A program made the translations under genes and the position numbers. A stretch of 64,000 bases of DNA, taken from positions 1-64,000 of the forward strand of contig JAVKDO010000108.1 in the NCBI GenBank assembly GCA_040222235.1, in the 5' to 3' direction. Positions within the stretch are counted from its first letter, which is position 1, and the number at the start of each line of letters is the position of its first letter. The DNA comes from UBA6059 sp040222235 (GTDB lineage: Bacteria; Bacteroidota; Bacteroidia; Cytophagales; Cyclobacteriaceae). This document shows positions 53,090-61,602 of the stretch, one piece after another. Under the pieces are notes generated by a model. That model was not told the origin of the DNA. It worked only from the letters and a program-made list of their open reading frames with translations, and did not search any database.

Positions 53090-56000
53090 ATGTTGTTAGC
53101 TATGATTTTTTCGAAGACACACGTAAAGCACTCAGTGTTACTATTTATTTTAACCGCTCTGCTATCAAGCTCTAATATTCTATTTGCCCAGAATGCGTTT
53201 ATTACCACTTGGACTACCAATCTTGGTCCTGGATCAACCGATCAAGTAACGATACCAATAACAGGCAGTGGATATAACTATTCTGTTGACTGGGGTGACG
53301 GCTCTTCTTCAAGTAATGTTAACGGTCAGGTTACGCATAACTATTCCAGCCCCGGAACTTACACTATCTCAATTGATGGCGACTTCCCTAGACCAAATTT
53401 CGGATCAACGAACCCTCATAAACTAGTTTCCATAGATCAATGGGGGGATATAGCCTGGGACTCAATGAAAAGTGGGTTTTTAAATTGTACCAACATGGTA
53501 ATCAATGCTACCGATACCCCTAATCTAAGTGGTGTAACTGATATGTGGAGAATGCTATATAACGCAGAATCTGTAACCGGAGGTTTGTCGCATTGGGATG
53601 TTTCAAATGTCACTAGCATGGAGTTGATGTTAGCTTATGCAGATTCATTCAATGAAGATTTAAACCTCTGGGATGTCTCTTCAGTTACTAATATGCAGGA
53701 CATGTTTCATAGCGCCAGCGCCTTTGATGGCAATATTTCTTCCTGGGATGTGTCAAATGTATCTAATATGCAGCGCATGTTCAATTATGCGGATTCCTTT
53801 AGCAGCGACTTGTCAAATTGGGATGTTTCGTCAGTGACGAATATGAAAAGCATGTTTAGTCAAGCCACATCATTTAATGGAGACTTATCTGCCTGGGACG
53901 TGAGCAGTGTTACGACTATGGAAACAATGTTTGGATGGGCGCAATCTTTTGTTGGAAACATCGGTAACTGGGATGTCTCCAATGTTACTGATTTTTCTGG
54001 GATGTTCTCATCTGCTACATCCTTCGATGGAGATGTTGGTACATGGAACATTGCTAGCGCTTCATACTTAAATGGTATGCTCGACCGTACTGAGTTTAGT
54101 GTTGCGCAGTATGAAGCCATTCTCTATGGTTGGTCACAACTCTCTCAGATACCACAGAATGTTACCCTAGGTTCATATGATTTGACGTATTGTGATACGA
54201 CTTACAGAGATATCTTGGTCAACACCCATGGATGGACCATTACGGGTGATGATCATTATTGTTCTGTTCCCTTTATTACTACTTGGGACACGAGAGACCT
54301 TGGTTCATCTGGTCCAATGAGCATTCAGGTTCCTGCATCAGGAACAGGCTTTGACTACACTGTAGATTGGGGAGATGGATCCTCCGACTCGAGTGTCACT
54401 TCTAGTATTACCCATACTTATGCCACACCTGGCGTCTATACAGTCTCTATTGAGGGTGATTTTCCCAGACTTAGTTTCTATGGCAATCTTGATGGGATGA
54501 AGTTGAGGTCGATTGACCAATGGGGCAGCTTGCGTTGGGAACAACTCTCTTACGCGTTTTATGGCTGCAGACGGATGAAGATTTCCGCTACCGATAGTCC
54601 AGACCTATCCCGTGTCACTTCCACACGCTATATGTTCTATGATACAGATTCTCTTACAGGCGATTTTAGTAATTGGGACGTGTCGAACATCACTAACATG
54701 AGCTATATGTTCTCAAGAAGTGCTATTAATGAGGATCTCAGTTCTTGGGATGTTTCAAATGTGCTTGTTATGGATCACATGTTTGACAGGGCATCAAACT
54801 TTAATGATAACATATCGAGTTGGAATGTTTCTCAAGTTTCCAACATGTCCAATATGTTTGAGTATGCTTCGCAGTTTGATCAAAACCTCGGGGACTGGAA
54901 TGTTTCTAGTGTAACAAATATGTCCTCAATGTTAGATCACTCTGCTCTTAGCCTAGATAAGTACGACTCTACTCTACTGGGCTGGTCAAGCCTTCCAGGC
55001 CTTCAGCAGAATGTACCTCTCGGTGCTTCAGGCTTATTGTATTGTGATAGCCAAGCTGATCGTTCATTTTTGATAAATAGCAAGGGGTGGCAGATTACGG
55101 GAGATGCTCTTGACTTAAGTTGCCCGGGCGCCTTCGTTACAACCTGGAATACTGCAAATCCCGGTAGTACTTCAAACAATCAAATAAGAATACCAACTAC
55201 TGGGTCAGGTTATAACTACTCTGTAGACTGGGGTGACGGAACGTCTTCCACGAATGTAACAGGATCAATAACTCATACTTATGCCAGTCCAGGCATCTAT
55301 ACGGTTTCGATTCTTGGAGACTTTCCCAGAATCTATTTCCTTACCAGAGGAACGGACCCAGAGAAGTTATTGAGTATCGAAGAATGGGGTAACATACAAT
55401 GGCAGTCAATGGAGGGGGCTTTCTACAATTGCTCAAACCTAGTGGTCAATGCGACGGACAGCCCGGACTTATCCAACGTGACTAGTACCGCATCCATGTT
55501 TAGAGGAGCGTCTTCTCTCACGGGAGATTTTAGCAATTGGGATGTAAGCGGTATTTCCCAAATGAATTTGATGTTTAAAAATGCCTCAAGCTTTAATTCG
55601 GATCTGAGTGGTTGGGATGTTGAAAATGTTACTTCAATGAGCGCGATGTTCTTCGGGGCGTCTAGTTTCAATTCAGATTTGAGTAGTTGGGATGTCACAT
55701 CCGTGACGTGGATGACCTCTGTTTTCTTGCAAGCCACTTCATTTGATCAAAATTTGGGTATGTGGGATGTTTCAAGTGCTTCATACATGTCTAATATGTT
55801 AAGTGAATCAGGGCTTTCAAGAAGTAACTATGACTCTACGCTGATAGGCTGGGCAAACCTGTCAACTCTCCAGAACGGGGTGTACCTTGGAGCAGACAAT
55901 CTGGCTTATTGCCTAGGGGATAGCGCAAGGTCAAAGTTGATCAATGATTTTGGGTGGCAAATTGATGGTGATCTCATGTCTCACTCATGCGATGCGGTAC

Positions 56001-58105
56001 AAGGTCAGGCTTTTGTAACTACATGGAATACGGCCTACTTTGGATATTCGGCAAACAACCAAATAAAAATCCCAGGACTTGGAGGAGGATTCGATTACTC
56101 TGTGGCTTGGGGAGACGGTACTTACTCAACTAATGTTACTGGGGGAATCACGCATACCTATGACAGCTCAGGTATATATACAATTTCAATTCTTGGTGAT
56201 TATCCGAGAATAAAATGGAATTCCTGGTCAAATGATAAAACAAAGCTCCTAAGAGTGGATCAATGGGGTACAAGTCAGTGGGATTCAATGATAAATTCCT
56301 TCTTAGGTTGCTCTAATATGACTTTGGCAGCTACTGATACTCCTGACCTATCCAATGTTACGAGCACGCGGTACATGTTTCGTAATGCTTCTTCTCTTAC
56401 TGGCGACTTAAGCCAGTGGGATGTGAGTAGTGTTACTGATATGAGCGATATGTTCTATTCGGCAAACTCTTTTACCTCTGACCTCAGTACATGGGACATA
56501 TCTAATGTCACTACTATGTCTTCTATGTTCAGTAATTCCGGTATGACTTTGTCTGATTATGACGCGACAATATCTGGTTGGGCAGACTTACCTGGTTTAC
56601 AACCAAATATTTACCTGGGAGCTTCTGGACTTACCTTTTGTAATAGCGAGAATGATCGCTCCTTTCTTATTGACAGTCTGGGTTGGCAGATAAGCGGGGA
56701 TCAGCTTGATCCGGGCTGTGGATTTATAACGACATGGGACACCTCCAAACCTGGTATCTCAGGCAATAATCAAATTACTATACCGACTTTTGGCACTGGG
56801 TATAATTACAGCGTAGACTGGGGTGATGGCACCTCTTCCACGAACGTCACCGGCGATACTACTCATACCTATGGCAGCCCAGGTGTCTATGCAGTGTCGA
56901 TTTCAGGAGCTTTCCCAAGGATATATTTCCAGAGTGGTTATGCGGATCCTGAAAAAATATTAAGTATTGACCAATGGGGTCTTATGCCGTGGCAATCAAT
57001 GGCACATGCATTTACGGATTGCACGAATTTAACCATCTCTGCGACAGACGCTCCTGACCTTTCCAATGTAACCAGCATGCGAAGAATGTTTACAGGGGAC
57101 AGCTCTCTTGTCGATGGACTCTCTACGTGGGACGTGAGTAATGTTACTGACATGAAAGAGATGTTTCTGAATGCCACTTCTTTTGACTCTGATCTTAGCA
57201 GTTGGGATGTTGGAAGCGTTACCGACATGTGGGGCATGTTTCAAGGAGCTACTTCATTCAGCTCAGATTTAAGCAATTGGAACGTGAGTAATGTGACTAC
57301 CACTGTGGCTATGTTTCTCTTCGCATCTTCTTTTGACTCTGACCTCAGCAGTTGGGATGTTTCATCTGTCACTAGTATGGGGCTAATGTTTACAGAAGCT
57401 TCATCTTTTGATTCAGACCTCAGTGCTTGGGATGTCTCCAGTGTAGAAAATACTTCCTGGATGTTTCATGATGCTACATCGTTCACTTCAGATTTAAATA
57501 GCTGGGATGTCAGCAGTGTGACTGATATGAAGGAGATGTTTTCTGATGCCGCTGTATTTAACTCAGATCTAAGCAGTTGGGATGTGAGCCAAGTTACGGA
57601 CATGGAAGATGTGTTTTCAAATTCCGGACTTAGTGATGCTAATTATGATACTTTGCTCGTGGCTTGGTCGCAATTGACCGTACAGCCTAATGTAACCTTG
57701 GGAGCTAATGGCCTTGCATACTGTTATGGAGATTCCGCAAGACAACATTTGATTGATTCGGTCGGATGGCTTTTTGTTGGTGATGCTTTAGCCGGGAGCT
57801 GTGGTCAAGGTGGGAGTCGTCTGCTAACCGAGGATGACGATGCTTCAATGAATCAAGCCTTGTTGCTAAGCGAAACCTCCGAGATATTGCTATATCCTAA
57901 TCCGACCTATGACATCTTGAATATCAGGATGCCAGGGGATAAAATTGGAAACCTAAAACTGTTTAATTTAAATGGACGTCTTGTCGATCAACTGGAGTAT
58001 TCGAATAAGATAAATCTGTCGGATCGACTACCGGGTATTTATATATTGATGATCACCCAAGAAACTGGTAGATCGACCTATCATAAAGTAGTAAGAAGAG
58101 AATAG
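53090..58105 (+). CDS. Giant five-module BspA-repeat surface protein with type IX sorting tail
   Basis: A 1671-aa secreted protein with a signal peptide (ILTALLSSSNILFAQ; the ATG at 53102 is an equally good start). Five modules begin with (F/V)xTTW at about nt 53197, 54269, 55131, 56006 and 56721. Each has a PKD-like unit with SVDWGDG...THTYxSPGxYxVSI, an NLxxxATDxPDLSNVTS cap, BspA repeats, and a closing YC...GW.I.GD part. The repeat numbers are 7, 4, 4, 2 and 7. The end (YPNPTYDILNIRMP, then LPGIYILMI) is a type IX type A sorting domain. A likely adhesin, paralogous to the upstream gene. Confidence 0.9.
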   Translation: MLLAMIFSKTHVKHSVLLFILTALLSSSNILFAQNAFITTWTTNLGPGSTDQVTIPITGSGYNYSVDWGDGSSSSNVNGQVTHNYSSPGTYTISIDGDFPRPNFGSTNPHKLVSIDQWGDIAWDSMKSGFLNCTNMVINATDTPNLSGVTDMWRMLYNAESVTGGLSHWDVSNVTSMELMLAYADSFNEDLNLWDVSSVTNMQDMFHSASAFDGNISSWDVSNVSNMQRMFNYADSFSSDLSNWDVSSVTNMKSMFSQATSFNGDLSAWDVSSVTTMETMFGWAQSFVGNIGNWDVSNVTDFSGMFSSATSFDGDVGTWNIASASYLNGMLDRTEFSVAQYEAILYGWSQLSQIPQNVTLGSYDLTYCDTTYRDILVNTHGWTITGDDHYCSVPFITTWDTRDLGSSGPMSIQVPASGTGFDYTVDWGDGSSDSSVTSSITHTYATPGVYTVSIEGDFPRLSFYGNLDGMKLRSIDQWGSLRWEQLSYAFYGCRRMKISATDSPDLSRVTSTRYMFYDTDSLTGDFSNWDVSNITNMSYMFSRSAINEDLSSWDVSNVLVMDHMFDRASNFNDNISSWNVSQVSNMSNMFEYASQFDQNLGDWNVSSVTNMSSMLDHSALSLDKYDSTLLGWSSLPGLQQNVPLGASGLLYCDSQADRSFLINSKGWQITGDALDLSCPGAFVTTWNTANPGSTSNNQIRIPTTGSGYNYSVDWGDGTSSTNVTGSITHTYASPGIYTVSILGDFPRIYFLTRGTDPEKLLSIEEWGNIQWQSMEGAFYNCSNLVVNATDSPDLSNVTSTASMFRGASSLTGDFSNWDVSGISQMNLMFKNASSFNSDLSGWDVENVTSMSAMFFGASSFNSDLSSWDVTSVTWMTSVFLQATSFDQNLGMWDVSSASYMSNMLSESGLSRSNYDSTLIGWANLSTLQNGVYLGADNLAYCLGDSARSKLINDFGWQIDGDLMSHSCDAVQGQAFVTTWNTAYFGYSANNQIKIPGLGGGFDYSVAWGDGTYSTNVTGGITHTYDSSGIYTISILGDYPRIKWNSWSNDKTKLLRVDQWGTSQWDSMINSFLGCSNMTLAATDTPDLSNVTSTRYMFRNASSLTGDLSQWDVSSVTDMSDMFYSANSFTSDLSTWDISNVTTMSSMFSNSGMTLSDYDATISGWADLPGLQPNIYLGASGLTFCNSENDRSFLIDSLGWQISGDQLDPGCGFITTWDTSKPGISGNNQITIPTFGTGYNYSVDWGDGTSSTNVTGDTTHTYGSPGVYAVSISGAFPRIYFQSGYADPEKILSIDQWGLMPWQSMAHAFTDCTNLTISATDAPDLSNVTSMRRMFTGDSSLVDGLSTWDVSNVTDMKEMFLNATSFDSDLSSWDVGSVTDMWGMFQGATSFSSDLSNWNVSNVTTTVAMFLFASSFDSDLSSWDVSSVTSMGLMFTEASSFDSDLSAWDVSSVENTSWMFHDATSFTSDLNSWDVSSVTDMKEMFSDAAVFNSDLSSWDVSQVTDMEDVFSNSGLSDANYDTLLVAWSQLTVQPNVTLGANGLAYCYGDSARQHLIDSVGWLFVGDALAGSCGQGGSRLLTEDDDASMNQALLLSETSEILLYPNPTYDILNIRMPGDKIGNLKLFNLNGRLVDQLEYSNKINLSDRLPGIYILMITQETGRSTYHKVVRRE
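53197..57805 (+). repeat. Five tandem PKD/BspA modules in the second giant protein
   Basis: Modules lie at about 53197-54265, 54266-55128, 55129-56003, 56004-56718 and 56719-57805. The total of BspA repeats counted from the translated frame is 24. The basic repeat has a period of about 72 nt at DNA level, so this array could be unstable by recombination. Confidence 0.8.
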
Positions 58106-58133
58106 TTGTTATTTCTGTAATAAACTTGTCGAT

Positions 58134-58169
58134 GGGGCACTTACTGAAAGGTAAGTGCCCTTCTTTTTT
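58134..58169 (+). terminator. Terminator after the second BspA-repeat gene
   Basis: Stem GGGCACTTAC/GTAAGTGCCC followed by TTCTTTTTTC. The bases before it (CGATG) are also shared with the terminator after the first BspA gene. Confidence 0.88.
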
Positions 58170-58255
58170 CCAGTTGTTTTGTTCTTTAAGGGGCCATCAA
58201 GGGCTTGATAAACTATCTTCCTTAGATTTACGTTTTCAAAGCAAAATCGGAAGAT

Positions 58256-58747
58256 ATGTACGTACCCTTTGATCAACTTCCTGACCACTCGCGTCTTTGG
58301 ATTTATCAGTCCAGCCGCCCTTTCATGGAGGAGGAGCAGATGCAGATTTCGATAGGACTTAAGAGCTTTTGCGAGCAATGGAATGCACATCAGCAGCAGC
58401 TCAACAGTTCTTATGACATCCGCTATGATAGATTCATTATTTTGTCAGTAGACGAAGGAGTCCATGCGGCCAGCGGGTGTTCTATAGACAGCTCCGTGGC
58501 AGTGATCAGGCAGGTGGCAGAGCAGTTCGGGGTAGACATGTTCAACAGGCTAGATCAGGCATTGCTGCTCGATGAGCAAGTGGAAGTGAAGAGCCTAGCG
58601 GAAATAAAAAAGGAGCTTGCAGAGGAAACGCTTTCTGAGGACACAAAAGTTTTCAATAACTTAGTAATGGACTTAGCGGAGTTTAAGTCGGGTTGGATTG
58701 TACCAATTGCCGACTCTTGGCTGTCAAGGTTTGTGCCTGTCAATTAG
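58256..58747 (+). CDS. Conserved Bacteroidota protein (often labelled ABC transporter ATPase without an ATPase motif)
   Basis: A 163-aa protein with no Walker A or signature motif, so the ABC ATPase label found for homologues looks wrong. It starts MYVPFDQLPDHSRLWIYQSS, a conserved N-terminus. A mixed alpha/beta fold with GCSIDSSVAVIRQVAEQFGVD can be seen; the C-terminus ends WIVPIADSWLSRFVPVN. Function unknown; small and soluble. I recall homologues near the (Fe-S)-binding protein pair in other Bacteroidota, which is not the case here. Confidence 0.7.
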   Translation: MYVPFDQLPDHSRLWIYQSSRPFMEEEQMQISIGLKSFCEQWNAHQQQLNSSYDIRYDRFIILSVDEGVHAASGCSIDSSVAVIRQVAEQFGVDMFNRLDQALLLDEQVEVKSLAEIKKELAEETLSEDTKVFNNLVMDLAEFKSGWIVPIADSWLSRFVPVN

Positions 58748-58792
58748 GGGCTTAGGTAGTATGATTTGTTTTCTGAGCACAATTTGGGAATT

Positions 58793-60796
58793 ATGAAAAA
58801 GGGGTTTGTCTTTCTGTGGCTTTTAGTTTTGGCAATTGGGTGTAACCCCCTCAAGAAGGCTGAAAAGAGCTTTGCAAGAGAGGAGTTTAACTCAGTAATC
58901 AATCACTATAAGGGGTCAGTTAAACCCGGCGATGCGGAGGTCAATTACATTCTTGCAGAGGCATACAGACGATCCAATCAAATAGAGCAATCGACTCCCT
59001 ACTACGAAGCAGCGATTAAAGCGGGGATTGACAAAGAAATAGCAAACTACTTTTATGCTAAGTCTCTTCAGGCCAATGGGCAATATGACAAGGCCGCAGA
59101 AGTACTCGATAGTTATATAGAAAGAGGTCAGGATGAGGAGGCGCTGGCAGTAGCTAATAGCGAAATCCGAAATTTGGCGCGAATCGACGAAGTAAAAGAG
59201 AAGCCGAATTACTTCAAAGTAAAAAATCTAGAAGCAATTAATACACCAGGTGCGGAATACTCTGCCGTCTACAATAATGGCGAAATCTACTTCACGTCTA
59301 ATAGAACCAGCAATCGGATCTACAAAGGTACGGGTACTGGCTTCACGGATATCTACAAGGTAAAATCCAGAGGTGCAGTCGTGGACATGAGTTCGCTCAA
59401 GGCGCTAGAGGCACTGATCAACGACCCTAGTGTCAACGAGGGATCGGTTACTTTCTCAAGAGACGGTACATTGATGATTTATGCTAAGGGCAATAGTGGC
59501 AAATCAAGTGGCACGGAAAACGTCGACCTCTACTTCGCCCGCTACCGCAATGGTAAGTGGTTCACCCCACGGATGCTCAATATCAATGATGATGAATTCT
59601 GGGACTCTTGTCCCTCCTTAACAGCAGACGCCAAGACACTCTACTTTGCCTCCAATCGCCCTGGAGGGTTCGGAGGTACAGACATTTATTCTGCTAAGCT
59701 CAATAGAAGAGGACGCTGGGTAGATGTAAGAAATGCAGGACCAGAGATTAATACAGCAGGCAATGAGATGTTCCCTCACGTGGATGAGAATGGCACTCTC
59801 TACTTCTCGTCTGACGGACACACGGGACTTGGTCGCTTGGACATCTTCACTGCTCGCCGAGAGTCAGGAGTGATTTCTATCGAAAACCCTGGAGCGCCGA
59901 TCAATTCTACAGGAGATGATTTTGCGATGTACATGTACGACCCAGTCAGGGGCTTTCTGTCTTCTAATAGAGAAGGAGGCATGGGAGATGATGACATCTA
60001 CACATTCATAAATGATGACCCGGATCTGAAGCTGGTCAACTACTTCCTGACCGGCGTGACTTACACAACAGATGAATCGGGTGCCCAAATACCGCTAGCG
60101 AGTACCAAGGTGATGCTCCTAGATAACGAGGATAATATGGTGGATGAGGTTTTTACGGGTACTGATGGTGCCTACAAATTCCGAGTTTATACTGAGGAAG
60201 ACTATTATTTGATTGGAGAGAAGCCTGACTATTTTACTACACGTACTGGCTTTTCCACGGTAGGCAAGTCGGTAGATAAATCTACCTTGACAGAGATGGT
60301 GACCGATATCACCTTCGAGCAAGACTTAGTGTTGGATCAGATTATCCTGGAGAAGCCCATTGCCCTTGACAATATCTACTATGATCTCGACAAGTCAGAC
60401 ATACGCAGTGATGCGGCTAGGGAACTTAACAAGCTGGTCACCACAATGAAGGATAACCCTGAGATCTCTATCGAATTAAGCTCACACACGGACTCCAGAG
60501 CAGATAATGACTACAATATGAACCTGTCTCAGCGCAGGGCACAGTCAGCAGTCAACTACATTGTTTCACAGGGAATAGAGCAGGGTCGCCTGGTCGCCAG
60601 AGGATATGGAGAGACACGTCTGCTCATTGCGGATGCACAGACCGAAGATCAACATCAGATCAACCGTCGAACAGAGTTTAAGGTCATTCGCTACGATCGC
60701 AGATCAGAGGAGGACAGTGACTATCTCGATGAGGATCGCTTCTTTATCAACTCTGGTGATGAGGATATCAATGACCCTGGAAGAGGAGGTAATTAA
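58793..60796 (+). CDS. TPR/beta-propeller/CRD/OmpA lipoprotein, PorE-like
   Basis: A 667-aa lipoprotein. I chose the ATG at 58793 because it gives the lipobox LAIGC. The domains are TPR repeats (about 20-140), a five-blade PD40 propeller (about 145-400, e.g. LTADAKTLYFASNRPGGFGG), a carboxypeptidase-regulatory-like domain (about 425-510), and a C-terminal OmpA peptidoglycan-binding domain (HTDSRADNDYNMNLSQRRA). This is the domain order of PorE, the type IX secretion component that ties the machinery to peptidoglycan. Several paralogues of this kind exist, so the assignment is tentative. Confidence 0.75.
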   Translation: MKKGFVFLWLLVLAIGCNPLKKAEKSFAREEFNSVINHYKGSVKPGDAEVNYILAEAYRRSNQIEQSTPYYEAAIKAGIDKEIANYFYAKSLQANGQYDKAAEVLDSYIERGQDEEALAVANSEIRNLARIDEVKEKPNYFKVKNLEAINTPGAEYSAVYNNGEIYFTSNRTSNRIYKGTGTGFTDIYKVKSRGAVVDMSSLKALEALINDPSVNEGSVTFSRDGTLMIYAKGNSGKSSGTENVDLYFARYRNGKWFTPRMLNINDDEFWDSCPSLTADAKTLYFASNRPGGFGGTDIYSAKLNRRGRWVDVRNAGPEINTAGNEMFPHVDENGTLYFSSDGHTGLGRLDIFTARRESGVISIENPGAPINSTGDDFAMYMYDPVRGFLSSNREGGMGDDDIYTFINDDPDLKLVNYFLTGVTYTTDESGAQIPLASTKVMLLDNEDNMVDEVFTGTDGAYKFRVYTEEDYYLIGEKPDYFTTRTGFSTVGKSVDKSTLTEMVTDITFEQDLVLDQIILEKPIALDNIYYDLDKSDIRSDAARELNKLVTTMKDNPEISIELSSHTDSRADNDYNMNLSQRRAQSAVNYIVSQGIEQGRLVARGYGETRLLIADAQTEDQHQINRRTEFKVIRYDRRSEEDSDYLDEDRFFINSGDEDINDPGRGGN

Positions 60797-60815
60797 TTAC
60801 TAGACTTCATAGTTA

Positions 60816-61105
60816 ATGAAATCAGCAGAGGAAATAGAGGCAAAAATCAGAAAAGTAAAACCTATACTTGAAAGTGAGTATGGCGTAAGCAGCATCGGTT
60901 ATTTTGGATCTTACGCAAAGGGTAATGTCAAAAAGGGCTCGGATGTTGACGTATTAGTTGATTTTTCGAAATCTATTGGCTGGAAATTCTTCGATTTGAA
61001 GGAATACCTTGAAAAAATTGTGGGTAAAGAAGTAGTCTAGTCACCCCCGGATCTTTAAAAAGAAGCCTTAAGGAGTCCATTCTTAAGGATGTTATTTACA
61101 TATGA
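60816..61105 (+). pseudogene. mntA: Frameshifted MntA-type nucleotidyltransferase antitoxin
   Basis: The intact frame is 74 codons (60816-61040) and has GSYAKGNVKKGSDVD, the GSx10DxD motif of MntA antitoxins that AMPylate HepT. After GKEV the frame meets TAG. One inserted base between 61035 and 61036 restores GKEVDLVTPGSLKRSLKESI...DVIYI plus TGA (61103-61105), giving 96 codons, the normal family length. The restored TGA overlaps the hepT ATG as ATGA. So one base has been lost. It could also be a sequencing error. Confidence 0.85.
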
Positions 61106-61458
61106 ACCCACACGGCTTCATTTCGTATGTTGAGGATATGATAGAGGCCATCGACAAAATCCTTCGTTATGTCGATGAGATCAATGGAATAAGTGAGTTC
61201 CTATCAAATGAAATGGCCGTGGATGCCGTCACACGAAACTTTGAAATTATTGGAGAGGCCTCCAAAAATGTTCCAAAAGACATCAAAATGAGGTACGACG
61301 AGATTCCTTGGAAACAGATGTATGGACTAAGAAATTTCGCAATTCACTAGTACCATATCATTGATCCAGCGATACTCTGGGATATTATTGAGAATAATCT
61401 CGTTAAGAATAAAATTAGCCTTGAGCATTTGATTCAGAAAGAAACAAGTGTTGATTAA
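61102..61458 (+). pseudogene. hepT: HepT-type RNase toxin broken by a nonsense codon
   Basis: The DUF86/HEPN frame opens at ATG 61102. It reaches RNFAIH, the Rx4H active site, and then TAG (61348-61350), where homologues have a codon before Tyr. After the TAG the frame continues YHIIDPAILWDIIENNL and runs to TAA at 61458, total 118 codons, the normal HepT length. The nonsense codon stands at the x of RxxxxHxY, so the Tyr that MntA modifies is lost. One base change (GAG to TAG) explains it. Confidence 0.85.
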
Positions 61459-61565
61459 AAGCCTTAGCAAACAAGGTATTAGATGCAATAAATAATTAAG
61501 CTTCACCCCTCACACCGGATGCTATTTGATTAAGACTGAAATCTCAAACGTATTTTCACCTCGAG

Positions 61566-61598
61566 TTGAGAAAGTCGCTCCTGAAGGTTTTATTTTTG
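61566..61598 (+). promoter_or_regulatory. Promoter of purM, almost leaderless
   Basis: The -7 box TATTTTTG (61591-61598) fits TAnnTTTG; TTG at 61566-61568 lies 22 bp upstream as a weak -33. The purM ATG (61603) is only 4 bp after the box, so transcription would start at or near the initiation codon. Confidence 0.55.
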
Positions 61599-61602
61599 CC
61601 CC

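Noticed and set aside
53437..57244. CRISPR-like periodicity
   Set aside because: The repeat unit of about 72 nt is in-frame coding repeats, with no constant repeat and variable spacer pattern, and no cas genes are near.
58256..58747. ABC transporter ATPase, as such proteins are often called
   Set aside because: No Walker A, Walker B or LSGGQ motif is present.
61348..61350. The TAG in hepT as a recoded or suppressed codon
   Set aside because: No suppressor or recoding signal is visible, and the partner gene is broken as well, so simple decay fits better.
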